NCBI RefSeq assembly: GCF_021462225.1
Contig: NC_061817.1
Coordinates: forward strand, 15,591,810-15,655,809
Source of the DNA: Girardinichthys multiradiatus
Taxonomy: Eukaryota; Chordata; Actinopteri; Cyprinodontiformes; Goodeidae
Reading direction: 5' to 3'
DNA length: 64,000 nt
A program made the translations under genes and the position numbers. Under the pieces are notes generated by a model that was given only the letters and a program-made list of their open reading frames with translations, ran no database searches and had not been told where the DNA came from. Positions 39,171-51,850 of this stretch are shown one piece after another (positions within the stretch are counted from its first letter, which is position 1; each line of letters begins with the position of its first letter).

Positions 39171-39969
39171 TAGTTGATTTTTTTTTAGCTTTTGAGACCG
39201 TAATCAGCTGCTCCCAGTTGTAAAATAACACCTTTTTGCTATGGTGATGCATCATAAATGTCCAAAAGTAAAAAAAGTATCAGCAAAAATCCTTTCAGCT
39301 GCACTATATCTGATACCAGACAGGATAAATGTAAAAAATAAATAAATAAATTTTTTTAACCTATCACTAGAGGAATTTGAGTTCTTAAAAATAATTAATC
39401 TGTCGGGGTTCTGGTTGTGTGGGTTGTTTTTTGTTCCTGTCTGCTATTGTCTGTGTCTAACCTCTAGTGGGCACTGGTGACCGTGGTGTGAGGTGACAAG
39501 TGTTCTCCATCCCCGATGATTACTTCCTGGAGTATTTAAGCAGGAAGCAGCCAGCATCTCACTACTCGAGTGTTAGCCAACCGTGGTATAGCTCAAGCCA
39601 AGTATCCTTGTTGAAAACCTAAGTCCTCGCTTCGTTCTTGTCTAACCTGTTGTTTCCTCTTTAACAGTGTTATGCTGGAGACGACCTGGTTTTTACCCAG
39701 ACTTGCCTCCAATTGATTGTTCCTGTTCCTACCTCGCTTCTCGGATTACAGAAGATACCTGAGGGTTTCCAACCTGCAACCAAGCCGTGATCTACTGGAC
39801 ATATTCATCAGCTGGCCGCTTCCAAACTTCAACCTTCAAGGACAACTAGAGCGAACCCTGTCCACCCTCCACCACACCCATGTCCGACAATCGACACAGA
39901 CTCTGCAGAACTGGACGTTGTCCTCCTGGATGTTACATGTTACATATCCTGGTGTAATCCAGGACATGT
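39171..39969 (+). other. Non-coding DNA, possible LTR-like stretch
   Basis: From about 39400 the sequence (tgtcggggttctggttgtg..., ggagtatttaagcaggaagc) looks like a retroelement promoter/leader with a TATA-like tatttaag box at 39532. I cannot find a matching second copy or ends, so it stays a suggestion. Confidence 0.3.
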
Positions 39970-41655
39970 AACTGTGAAGTGTCATCTCTGCAGTCCAGAT
40001 ATTGAACTGTTGGCAGTAAGTTTTCGTCCATATTATTTACCCAGAGAGTTCACCAGTGTTATTTTGGCAACAGTTTACCTTCCGCTGTTGCCGACACTGC
40101 ATGTGATGCCATCAGCTCAGTTGTTGCTAAGCTACAGACACAAAACCCCTATGCTTTTGTGGCAATATCTGGTGATTTTAACCACGCTTCACTCTCTGCT
40201 ACACTTCCAGCGTTTCAACAGTTTGTCAACTGCTCTACAGAATACAGAAGCAACTTAAAGTCAAGATAAGAGACAGCAAGGAGGTGTACAAGAAGAAGCT
40301 GGAGAGCAAGCTCCAGCAAAACAATATCAGAGATGTGTGGACAGGGATGAAGAAGATCGCGGGCTTCAGGCAGAGGGATGATCGGACCGGTGAAGGTCTG
40401 GACAGAGCCAATGAACTGAACACATTCTTCAATAGGTTCAGTTCAGAAACAAGCTTTGCATCCTCCTTTCTTGCTCACAGCCAAACAGACATCCCACCTT
40501 CCTTTGACCCACAGGACCCACAGCTGTCCAGTAACACCTCAATTTTTTTATCTTCCACCTCAGCCCTAGACCCTTCTGCTTCTACATGTTTGCCTTCAAC
40601 CATATCAGAAGATGCTGATGCTTCCTTTGCTTCCCCCTTCCACCGGTGTGTCTCAAGAAGTCAGGTGAAGAGACAACTAGAAAGACGGAACCGGATTATT
40701 TCAGCCCTAGAGTCCTAAAGGCCTGTGGAGAGCAGCTCTGTGGGATTCTGCAGCACCTCTTCAACCTTAGCCTGGCCCAGAAGAAGGTTACAGCATTGTG
40801 GAAGACCTCATGTCTTGTCCTGGTACCAAAGAAAACTCACCCATCAGCCTGCAATGACTATAGACCTGTTGCCCTGACATCCCACATTATGAAGGTCCTA
40901 GAGAGACTCTTGCTGGCCCACCTGAGTAAGCAAACAGTAAACCATCAGGACCCCCTTCAGTTTGCTTATCGCTTATTGCTCATCTCATTTTGAACGTGAC
41001 TAAAACAAAGGAGATGATTGTAGATTTTAAGAGAAACAGGAATAAGTCAAAAACTATTTATATCATGGGAGAAGAAGTGGAGGTGGTGGAGGAGTATAAA
41101 TACCTCGGTGTTCACCTGGACAACAGACTAGAGTGGAGATGCAACTGTGAAGCCGTCTACAAGAAGGGACAGAGCAGACTGTACTTCTTGAGGAAGCTTA
41201 GGTCCTTTGGTGTTTGCAGCAAGATGCTGCATATCTTCTATAAGTCTGTTGTGGAGAGCGTGATCTCTTCTACCATCATCTCCTGGGGAAGCAGCATCAG
41301 AGCCAGAGACTTAAAAAAGCTCAACAAGCTGATAAAAAAAGGCTTGCTCTGTTCTGGGGACTCCTCTGGAACCTCTGGAGATCATTGTGGAAAGATGGAT
41401 TCTTCATAAAATGAAGAACATTATGGAGAACCATGAGCATCCTCTTCATGAGACTGTCCTACAACAACAGAGTGTCTTCAGTCAGAGGCTTCTTCAGATC
41501 TGCTGTAAGACGGAGCGCTACAGGAGATCCTTCCTGCTCACAGCCATCAGCATCTACAACGGCTCTTTGAAGAAACCTTCATAATATGAACTACAACAAC
41601 ATTTCATTTCCCTTTGGGATTAATAAAAGTATTTTTGAATTGAATTGAATTGAAT
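39970..41655 (+). mobile_element. LINE fragment B, inverted relative to fragment A
   Basis: Same family as fragment A. Endonuclease remnants (SPDIELLAVSFRPYYLPREF) are followed by a gap. Then QLKVKIRDSKE-type linker and RT pieces (SPRVLKACGEQLCGILQHLF, MKVLERLLLAHL) and, after another deletion, the C-terminal RT part (TKTKEMIVDFKRN, YKYLGVHLDNRLEW, LYFLRKLRSFGV). The 3' tail is tandem gaattgaattgaattgaat at about 41636-41655. Not functional. Confidence 0.85.
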
Positions 41656-42120
41656 GGATCAAGTCACTAGAGGAAAACCTCACACTTACCCTCATCAACC
41701 TCAGCCATTTCCAGTTCCCCACGTACTCTCCTGGCGGTTCACAACCCCAATCTAACATAAAGTTTCAGTCAGTATTTGTTCTTCAAAGTAAACCGTTATT
41801 CACATTCTGCTTTTCTCTCACACAGTTGACGAGAGTTTCCAGCTGGTACAGACCTAACATCTACGTTCTTCTAATAAACCTGTTAAACATTTCTTATTCT
41901 CCCGAGTGTTCTCTGCATGTGGATCAAATCGGTGTCCAAAACGATTACATAATCAGAATGAAATGTAAAAGAGCTACTCCAACCTGCTGCCACCTTGAGC
42001 GGCACAATTCTAGAAATTGATGAAATTCTAAAGAAGATTGTCCATCCAATAGTTTGTTACCTTTAACTTAAGTGCACTTGGCTTATGTAACAGAACAGTG
42101 ATACAAGGACACCAGCAAAT
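41656..42120. other. Non-coding DNA
   Basis: No gene or recognisable repeat. Short open frames without features. Confidence 0.6.
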
Positions 42121-42470
42121 CCAGTCAGTCAGTCAGTCAGTCATTTTCTACCGCTTATTCCATAGTGGGTCGTGAAGAGCTGATGCATATCTCCAGCAGT
42201 CTATGGGCGAGAGGCGGGGTACACCCTGGACACGTCGCCAGTCTATCACAGGGCAACACACAAACAACCATGCACACACTCATTCATACACCTAAGGGCA
42301 ATTTAGAGAGACCAATTAACCTAACAGGCATGTCTTTGGACTGTGGGAGGAAGCCAGAGTACCCGGTGAGAACCCACGCATGCACGGGGAGTACATGCAA
42401 ACTCCATGCAGAAAGACCCCTGGTCGGGAATCGAACCCAGGACCTTCTTGCTGCAAGGCACCAGCAAATC
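42121..42470 (+). repeat. Common fish interspersed repeat, copy 1
   Basis: Starts with a (cagt)n run, then cattttctaccgcttattcc, ggcggggtacaccctggaca, acctaacaggcatgtctttgg, actgtgggaggaagcc, catgcaaactccatgcagaaag and cgaacccaggaccttcttgc. This series is scattered widely in teleost genomes. A second copy lies at 48785-49135. Confidence 0.85.
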
Positions 42471-44259
42471 CACCTCTCAGTAAAAAAAAAAGAAAAAGAG
42501 GGAGTTTTTTAGTGGCCTAGTCAAATTCTAGCCTTAAATCTGAATGAGATGCTCTGGGAGCCATTCATTGTGGCTTAATTAAAACAATTCTGCAAAGAGC
42601 AGTGGGCTAAAATTCCTCCACTGGGATGTAAAAGACAAAAGATTTAATGTCAGTTATTGCAAGCGCTTGATGACAGTTGTTATGCCAAGGTAACAAAACA
42701 AATTTTTAGGTTTGGGGGCAGTAACTTTTTCACTTAGGGCACAGTTGATTTAAATGAAATCGGCATTTGAAAACTACTTTTTATATTTACTCATGTAATC
42801 ACTGTCTGATAAAACAATACAAGCAGGTCCTGCATGTCTAACTTTTATGACAACCGTCTATTCTCACACCTGTTTTGGTTTCAAGTTTTCATGCTTGACT
42901 TTAAACTGTTGGGGAAAAAAAAAAAAAAGAAATCTCTGTGTGTCTTGTCGATTATCTGTTTTGCTTTTAGAAAGTTATTGTTTTTAGTATGGGAGGCCAA
43001 CACAGTTGAAAGTCTGAAGGAAAGAGGGGTATTTGGGATTATGGGATTGGGTTCTTTGGCTCATGTCTGTAGTATTAGGTAAGAAAACAATGGAGGTTCT
43101 CTTTAGCCTGTTTACAGGATTCAGTAAATCCACATTAGCTCCCAGGCTGCTTATACACTTCCAGAGGCTCGGCTTACTAACACTCAAACACACTTTGTCT
43201 CATAAGCACTCATATGCAGACTCCCAGGTTTTGAAAACACTCCAGTTGTTTACTGCCTTTTCTGTCAACCTTTTTGTTTGTCTGATTCAAACATTCACCC
43301 TTCCCATTACACTAACCCTTAGTTAATCTACTCAATACTGTTCTTATAATGTCACAAAGCACAAATTGATTTATTTTATTCTGTATTATTACCATTTAGA
43401 ATTTGTTTGTGCTCCCTTATTTTATTGTTTTGATGCTTTAGCGCATGCAGACACTCATTGAGTACGGCTGTTGGTTATGAAACTGTATGTTTGTTTGCTG
43501 GTTTGGTTGTTTGTGTGCACTTGGGAAATGTTGCAAATGTGCAGTAAAAATAGTAATATGACAACAGAAAAAAGGACACATGAAAACAAGAGAAAAAATG
43601 AAACTACATCAGGGAGAAGAGGGGGGATTTATAGGAGGAGGAAGAATAAACTCAACAAATGCACATCGTAAAACACTTGTTCCTTTGAATTTGATGCAGA
43701 TTCAACAAATGTATCATTTATTGTTTTAGATTATAACCTTTATGCTCCAGAAATATACGATGAAAAAACAAAATCAGAAGAAGATTTTATGTCGAACGTT
43801 TGCAGTAAATTACAGTTGGTTACATTTATTCGTCTCTTCCTTGAATATAAATCAGAAGTAATTTATGTTCATATTTTCTCAAAAACCTGACTTCTTGTGA
43901 GTGATAGTCTGCAATGGAAAGATTAAAAAGGGCTAACACATATCTTGTATCTGGACATTCTCACACTTTTAAACCCTCTGGATAAAACACAAGCAAAATT
44001 GGGTTTCCATGCTAACCTAAGCTGAGGTCAAATATGGTTATGGTCCAGGCTTGGCTTGATTGAACACAGCCTGGTTTGACCCACCATACTTGGATGTGTT
44101 TCCAACCCTGAAAATGAGTTAAAATAACCTACATGTCATATTAAAACTAAATCTATGACATATATTAATAAACAATAAGTATTTTCCAAACTTCCATTAA
44201 TTCCTGCAGGGTTGCAGGATATCAGGGCAGCCTAGAGTTACCAATTAACCCAATATGCA
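42471..44259. other. Non-coding DNA
   Basis: About 1.8 kb of AT-rich DNA. Short open frames lack domains and splice support. No feature supported. Confidence 0.6.
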
Positions 44260-44820
44260 TGATGACTTTTTCAGGTTCAAACAAAGTATCAGAATAAGCA
44301 AGAAAGGAGATTTAGACATGGCATGATTGTTGGTGCCAGACAGTCTGGTCTGAGAATTTCAGAAACTCCTGATTTGCTGGGGGTTTCACAAACAACCATC
44401 TTTGTGGTTTACAGAGAATGATCCGAAAAAGAGCAAATATTCAGGGAGCGTCAGGAAAAAAATGCCTTGCTGATGTCAGAGGACACAGTGGTTCGAGATG
44501 ATAGGAATCTAATGATAGCCCAAATAAGTTCTTATTACAACCAAAGTATGTAGATTACCATCCCTGAATGCACAACAATTTGAACCTTGAAAGAGATGGG
44601 CTACAGCAACTTATTTTGGCAAAGAGCAGGAAACTGAGGCTACAATTCAAATATTTCTGCCCCAATTGGCCAAGACCGGATTACAAAGTGAATTTTATCT
44701 GTATGACATTAGTAAAGGTATGCACTCAGAACATTTACCAATGACTTTTAAGATGTTGCAGTGGCCCCTTTTTTTCTGACATAGACTGATATTTTGTCCC
44801 TACCAGAGTTTCTGCTGGAC
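44260..44820 (+). mobile_element. Decayed Tc1-like transposon
   Basis: Contains the remnants ttagacatggcatgattgtt, gccagacagtctggtctgag, tttcagaaactcctgat and aacaaccatcttt of a fish Tc1-like transposase. It is full of frame breaks. Confidence 0.7.
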
Positions 44821-44949
44821 GTCATAACTTGCTGCAGTGCAATTTAACTCAGTTCAGGAAGTGAATGTTCTCACAATGCATCACTTGAAACAAACAGAGC
44901 TGTATCATTTGTTTCAAGAGACATTGTCCCCCGATCAAAATCTTAAGAC

Positions 44950-45690
44950 CAAGGAAAATGTTACAGTATTTGTATTTCACACAACTGAATGCCATGGTAC
45001 TCGACCGAAAAAGGGTGGCTTGTCCTCTTCAGGTTGGAGGGGAGTTCCTGCCTCAAGTGGAGGAGTTTAAGTATCTCGGGGTCTTGTTCACGAGTGAGGG
45101 AAGAATGGAGCGGGAGATCGACAGACGGATTGGTGCGGCTGCCACAGTAATGGGGGCGCTGTGCCGGTCCGTTGTGATGAAGAGGGAGCTGAGCCGAAAA
45201 GCAAAGCTCTCAATTTACTGGTCGGTCTACGTTCCTACTCTCACCTATGGCCATGAACTTTGGGTCATGACCGAAAGAACGAGATCCCGGATACAAGCGG
45301 CTGAAATGAGCTTCCTCTGCAGAGTGGCTGAGCACTCCCTTAGAGATAGAATGGGAGCTTGGCCATCTGGGAGGGGCTCGGAGTAGAGTCGCTGCTCCTC
45401 CACATCGAGAAGAGCCAGTTGAGGTGGCTCGGGCATCTATACCGGATGCCTCCTGGACGCCTTCCTTGGGAGGTGTTCCAGGCACGTCCCACCGGGAGGA
45501 GGCCCAGGAGACGGCCCAGGACACATGCTGGAGGGACTATGTCTCTCAGCTGGCCTTGGAACGCCTTGGGCTCCCCCTGGAGGAACTGGAGGAGGTGTCT
45601 GGGGAGAGGGACGTCTGGGCGTCTCTGCTGAGTCTGCTGCCCCCGCGACCCGGTCCCGGATAAGCGGAAGACGACGAGTACGAGTACGAG
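44950..45690 (+). mobile_element. LINE 3' fragment (RT C-terminus)
   Basis: Reads in several frames as the end of a non-LTR retrotransposon protein: FKYLGVLFTSEGRMEREIDR, LSIYWSVYVPTLTYGHELWV, LRWLGHLYRMPPGRLPWEVF and WASLLSLLPPRPGPG. The GC-rich DNA stands out from its surroundings. Broken frames; 5' truncated. Confidence 0.85.
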
Positions 45691-46253
45691 AATGTAATTT
45701 GTTCATCAAAACTTTAAGAACACAACCCAAAAAATGTCAAAAAGAAATAAAAGGACTCATGAATAGCCCATCTGCTTATGTTGATCACTTAAAAAAAAAT
45801 GTTTAGACCTGCTTGTTGTGAGTGGTTGGTGGTATTGTGGCTCCATGAGGTGAAGATGACATTCACTGTCTGGAGCTGATGTTTGTTTATGTAAACCTCC
45901 ATTACCAAACATCCATAAACATGACTTAGTTCAGGCGAACATGCAGGATGGCCCAAATAGGGAGGTCATTCTCCTGGAAAAAGTGCTTTGTTAGACAGAC
46001 ACTGAACTGCAGAGTTGCCCTGTTGAAAGGCCAAGTAATCACAGCACAGGCAAGGACTCCCAGTCAAGAAAGATGTCATCTTCAACATCTTCACATAAAC
46101 AGCTGCAGTTGACGCCCCTGCACCCTCTCAAGCTCCATCGTTCTAAAATTACCTATAGTAAGGTTTTGCAACAATGAACAAAATTTGGGAAGTTATTTTT
46201 TTAACACAGCCACATGGGTCATTGGGGGTGCAGCTGGTAAACCCACAGACAGG

Positions 46254-46650
46254 CACTGGGAGTCGGGTGTCATCTAGGGATGGGCACCAAACTGACGGAA
46301 TTCCATTAGTGCTACCAAGTACCAATTCACATAAAATCAAACGGTACCATGTTTCTGTACCTAAACGCATCATTGTGATACCGAGGGAGTGGAAGAGTGG
46401 GCGATTTTCTATGGCAGATATGAGCACAGTATTGCATGTACAAGAGCGTAATGACGTCAGTACCGCAGGTACCTTAAACAAAGCAAGGCTGATAGAAAGA
46501 GCTTGAAAGTATGGCTCCACTTTTCAAAATGAGATGCAGATTACGCTCGCTGTGATATTTGTGCAAGGCCAGCAGCTAGAATACTTCTAATCTGAGGAAG
46601 CACCTGGTTAAGCACAAGATTTTTCCCAAGGCTGGAGAGTGCACAATCTT
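46254..46650 (+). mobile_element. hAT-like transposon remnant
   Basis: The end-like run agggatgggcaccaaa is followed by tandem 'ggtacc'-rich DNA, then a scrap resembling a BED zinc-finger coding region (gagatgcagattacgctcgc...). Assigned by resemblance to fish hAT elements. Confidence 0.45.
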
Positions 46651-48784
46651 CATCAAAAATGGTTTTATCAGAACCTCAAGACCATACCTGGGATCAGATC
46701 AGGACATCCGTGACAAATACCACCTTTCATCTTTTTTACTTCCAGACCTACAGGCCTACATTTGCTACCTCATCCTACCAACAGTGCGAAAGCGACTCAG
46801 ATATGCAAAAGAAATATTTGGCAGACAGAAACATGGCAGCTTTTAACAAATGGAGGAACTGTGTAAGTTAATGAAAATAATATCACAAAGAAACAGGGGT
46901 TTTTGGCAGAGAGGAGAGATAGGCATGCATGTGGTGAGACTTGATCTGTATTCTGTACCCTTGAGATGAGTTGTTTGAAAGTCAAAACACGGTTACATGT
47001 GGAAATGGGCCAGTTGTTGGCGGTCTCTAATCATTGGGATGATTTGTTCAGAGAGTGGGAAAATACTTTGAAGTTGTTACGGGGCGTCTGGGGAGAGCAA
47101 ACATCTGTCTGTGTTGTTCGGAGTGCTGACACTGAAAATCAACACTCCTCTGATCTGCTCTCAGGGAATTAAGCGGCAAATATTTTCCTCTCTCTCGCAC
47201 TACCTCCTCTACTATCCTTTTCAATTTACTGTCATTAAATTGGTTTAAAAACTGTTGATGTTTGTCACACAAGAGCAAACATCTGTCTCAGACAAATGGT
47301 GCAAATTATGCACAAAACAGCATCTTCCTTATTTGTTTCTGGGGTTTACAGCAAATAATCTCCTCCTCAGAAGACTGAAAACCAAAAAGGCTTTTCATTG
47401 ATGTTGTACGATGCTTTCTCTGCTAGTTGAATACATTTCAATTTCCTAACTCTATGAGGAACAGATCATTCAGAGCTGCAGGACTTGGCAAAGCCAAGAC
47501 AATCCGGAACAGCAACTGTTCACCCTTTGCAAATTAATTTAAAAAGTGGCTAAAAATTACTACTGCCTTGAGACCTGTGAGGATTAGATTTTCTGCATCC
47601 TTGCTTTCAGGGCAAGTTCATTTAAATCCACTTTAGGCTGACTGGTGCCAATGTTTCAACCTGTGAGTGGACTTATTCTCCTTTTAGTCATGATCAGGCT
47701 GTACCAGTATCAGGGGTGCATGGTGCAATAACAAGAATAAATGAACACAACAAATTACAAGGAGAAATTAAACCAAAGGGAAACATTTGATACATGGCTT
47801 TTATAAACTGTTAGTCTCTGTGGTGTTGCATCAGCTAGGCGAAGAAACAGAGTTTACAGACTGTGGAGGGAGGGAGATCACAGTTTTCATTGGTTTCTAT
47901 GTGGAAAAAAGCCAGATCTCATGGGTGAGTGTGATAAAGCTGCAGCGCTATTGATTTTAATGACAGCAAATTAACACATAAGCAAAAAAGCTGAACTCCT
48001 TCCCTGGTGCCGCAGATGAAATGTATCTTACTTCAGAAGCAACATGTTGAATACAAATATCCTAAACTTTAATAGCTGGATATATTTCATATGTGGTTCC
48101 CCTGAAAAAGATGTGTGAAAAACCTTTAATTAATCTTTTACTACAGAAGCATTTGTTTGTGATGCTGTGTTGTTGGTAGGGGACCGAATGCAAGAGCGAG
48201 GTAGGCAGGTTCATTTAGAGACGGTATATTTTTTTTGCTAATGACAGGAACTTAAAAAAAAAACAATGAAAGATGAGAACACAAATAGACTCTAGAACAT
48301 AGGGGACCAACAGAACCATGAAGAGAAACAACAGGAGAATCCAGTGAGGCCTAAACACTGCGACAATGATTACCAGAGCCATGAGGATGTGAGAGTATTG
48401 AACCAGAGCAATGTACAGTAGGAGCTGAGGCATGAGAATACAGAATGAAAACAGATGAGAAGCAAGGGGACCAGGGAACAACTTGAGCACTCAAAATGCA
48501 AAACCAAGTCTAATGGATCTAATGGATCATCAAACATACTGGAACAAAATAACATAATGAACTAAAAAAAACACCTTCTATTGTTCTTGTATAAATGATT
48601 CATGCCTCTTTAATTTGCAGTACTGCAGTACTGTAATTTTATTCTCAAGAAAATGTCTCTCTCAGTAAGAGGAAATTCCCACATTTTATCCAGCTATATT
48701 TATTCAGTGGGGGAAAAATTTACTGTTGACAAATAATTGTTCCCTGGTGACACATTTATTGGTACATGTACTTAACTACTCATC
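46651..48784. other. Non-coding DNA
   Basis: No supported gene. 48190-48510 looks like decayed transposon DNA (gatgagaacacaaatagactc) but cannot be classified. Confidence 0.55.
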
Positions 48785-49135
48785 AGTCATTTTCTACCGC
48801 TTCTTCCATAGTGGGTCACTGGGAAGCTGGTGCCTATCTCCAGCAGTCTATGGACCAGAGGCGGGGTACAGCCTGGACAGGTCGCCAGTCCATCGCAGGG
48901 CAACACAGACACACACAGGAAAAACTACCACGCACACACTCAGTCACACCTAAGGGCCGTTTCGAGAGACCAATTAACCTAACAGTCATGTTTTTGGACT
49001 GTGGGAGGAAGCTGGAGTACCGGGAGAGAACCCACGCATGCACGGGGAGAACATGCAAACTCCATGCAGAAAGAGATGAACCCAAGACATTCTTGCTGCA
49101 GGGCAACAGTGATACCAACTGCGCCACCGTGCAGC
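48785..49135 (+). repeat. Common fish interspersed repeat, copy 2
   Basis: Same order of landmarks as 42121-42470: cattttctaccgcttcttcc, ggcggggtacagcctggaca, acctaacagtcatgtttttgg, and catgcaaactccatgcagaa, ending 'tgcgccaccgtgcagccc'. Confidence 0.85.
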
Positions 49136-49829
49136 CCTGTGTGTATCATGTACTAAACTATTTAAAATAAATATACCTGAAGCAATATCTGAAACTTTTT
49201 CTATAAACCATGACACATAGTAGGACTAGGACCCATACTTATTTTGCAACCAGGCACTGTGAGCAGGATAAGGAAGGTAAAAACATCTCTAAAACTCACT
49301 ACAGCAAAGAGTGGCATCTTGAGGTTCACCAAGTCTCCATGACAACCATTAGATGCAATCTTCATGCCAACTGTTGGCTTGGGAGTGATCCCAGAACAAA
49401 GCCCCATCACAAATGTAAACATGAGGAGTTTGCTAAACTCTGCTGGCACTTTAACTGGAACTGAAAATCATACCAATAAATACATAATTTACATTAAGAA
49501 TGGAAAGTTCTCTTGTAATGACTTCTCTTTTTTCCTTTTTTTTCTTCACACTATGTTGTTTGTATTGTTCATATATTGTTCTTTTCTTTTTCTGCTAGTT
49601 AGAAGTTAAATTGTACTTTTTGTGGTTAAGTGTTTTTTGATATTTTGTTTTGTACTGAAAGCATGTTTGTACTTGCTTAGTTTTTCAATTGAATTTTATG
49701 AGCCCTTCTTTATAAATATTTTGGAAAAGCAGCTCTTATGTAGAGTTTGCGAACATTTTGTTTTTTCCACAAAAAATTTAAAAAAGGTCATATTTTTGTG
49801 TACCTTTTTCCTTATGTAGTACTGCTTGA
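49136..49829. other. Non-coding DNA
   Basis: AT- and T-rich DNA, no feature supported. Confidence 0.55.
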
Positions 49830-50060
49830 TCCCTGTATAAAACAAAGGATAAATGTGTGGAAAAGCACCTCATGCCCACTGTTTACTACAGTATAGGCTC
49901 TGTGATGCTGTGGGCTTGTTTCTCTTACAAAGGCCCTAACAATAATAAGGTGCATGATATGTGAAAAAAGGTCATTTTACTGCAGGATAATGATACCAAA
50001 CTGGCAAATCAAGACAGGCTGGTTGAACCAGACACAAACTCAACTTTCTTCCATGATGGA
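49830..50060 (+). mobile_element. Decayed Tc1-like fragment
   Basis: aaaagcacctcatgcccac, actacagtataggctctgtg, atgctgtgggcttgtttctc and caggataatgataccaaac are remnants of a fish Tc1-like transposase. Confidence 0.6.
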
Positions 50061-51499
50061 AGAACCCAGACCCAGAAAACCCGGGGGAAGAGCTCAAGAC
50101 AAGGCGGCATAGGTGAGAAACCAGAACTCCGGATGATCTAGAGGGAGTGTTTTGAGAGGAATGTTGAAAGATCCCTCTCTGTATGCTCTAACCTTGTTAG
50201 TTATTTCTTAGCAGTTATTTCTCAATGGAGGATTTTGTTTCAGTTTATTTCTATAAACAGTACTGCATGACAGAAAATCAGGTTGCATTATAACCGGAAC
50301 AAATTTTAGTCAAATTTAATGCTGTCAAGGATGGGTTTATTAAATCTTTCTCGTAAATTCAAACTGTTCACGTCTTGCCCACATGGCAGAACCTGAAACG
50401 TAACTTAATTGACTAAATTCTAAATGATAAAATCTGCTTCTGTGTATAAATTAATTTTTCCTCTCAAAATACCCATTATCGTTGCTTCATTTCTATTGAC
50501 AATTATTGGATTTTGTCTTTATCTACACTGAAAATACACACTGAGTGTTATGAGTTACGTCCTAACTTTCCTTTACAAGAGCGAAGTTGTGTGTCGTCAG
50601 GAAGCATTGATGGTCTTCAGCTCCACTTCTGAAGAATCGATGAGGCCGTCCAGGCCCACTGGGGACACATTGACCCTCAGAAACATGAAATTCAAACAGA
50701 AGGTGAGAGAGGCACAGGCTGATGTGGAGGATAGAAAGGCCGCAGGACACTCTCCATCTGTTTATGATATAGTTGACTTTTTTTTGAAAGCCATTACTGA
50801 ATCATGGAGGTATAATTGTCAACAATTTTCTTAAGCTCCCCATCGTACATGAACTTCTCTAATTAAGCAAAGGCAATGGTGGACTCACTCTGATCTTCAG
50901 CTGTTTAAAAGTTAAATTTAAGGCGAAAAGAAATGGTGTGATGTCAGCGAGCTGTGTCTGTGCTCTGGCCGAAGTTTTTCCCTCATACAGTTATGCTCAG
51001 AAGTTTATTCGTCATTGGCTTGAATGGTTAAATGTCTCGCAACCACACTGTCTTTGTAGCCATCACCAACCGTCAAGGCATAATTCTGCCTGGATATTTG
51101 ACCTCAGACGTCATCAGAAATGATAGAGATCCCTTAAAGTGTTTGGTTTACTTTATGCATTGTAAACACATTTTAAGTTGTGTCATTTTGTTTATTATTC
51201 TTTTCCATTTGTTTGTAATGTATGTTTAAAAATTCTTGTTTCTATATTTATTTTTGGCACTGGAATGCTACCTCATATCAGTACCTGTATTTTGACTGTA
51301 AGGTGTCGAGTCAAGCCAAAAAGATGAATATATTAAATACAAGATCTGTTAGAAACCACACACAGAGCTGGAAGAGCAGATTTCTTGCTACATGATTGTA
51401 AGAGCAGGTTCTAAAATGCTAAAGGAAGTGTTGTCGTTCTCTTATTAGAGGTAAGAAATATAAACAATAAAAAGCAGTCAGGAGAAGAGCCCATAAATT
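50061..51499. other. Non-coding DNA with one exon-like frame
   Basis: A possible exon at about 50600-50700 (acceptor gtcgtcag, donor aagaag|gtgaga-like; frame MVFSSTSEESMRPSRPTGD) is not joined to any partner I can find. Otherwise nothing is recognised. Confidence 0.3.
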
Positions 51500-51850
51500 C
51501 CCACTATTATTTAGAGGAGAGTGAAAAGGGTCTGGGAGGCTGCTAGGAGCCTTACGGCAACACTGAAGGAGCCGCAGGAATTTCCAACAAGGGTTGTTTG
51601 TTTTCTACATGTGACCTCAACCTCCTGTATTCTCCGTATGTCTGGACTAACAAGGAAGATTTGCAAGAACAAAATATCTTCTTCCACAGAAAACATCCAG
51701 GTCTGACTAAAATCTCCCACAATCTTCTGAGGAACAACTTTAACTGGTATGTTTGGCACGAAAACTACACTCAGCATCAGCTTCATGATACGGGGTCAGG
51801 GACCTTTCTTCGGCTGGGAGATGACGCTGGATTTTATCGTTAGCATTAGA
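51500..51850 (+). mobile_element. Decayed Tc1-like fragment
   Basis: ggtctgggaggctgctaggag, cactgaaggagc, tgcaggaatttcc-like and 'tgtattctccgtatgtctgg' match a common fish Tc1-like transposon in order, with large gaps. Several overlapping open frames on both strands are by-products. Confidence 0.6.

Noticed and set aside
42121..42470. A tRNA-derived SINE
   Set aside because: I could not find A and B box promoter sequences or a tRNA-like fold. It is kept only as a common fish repeat.
45210..45730. Overlapping GC-rich frames on both strands near 45.4 kb
   Set aside because: All lie over a LINE 3' fragment, and only the plus-strand frames match RT C-terminal motifs.
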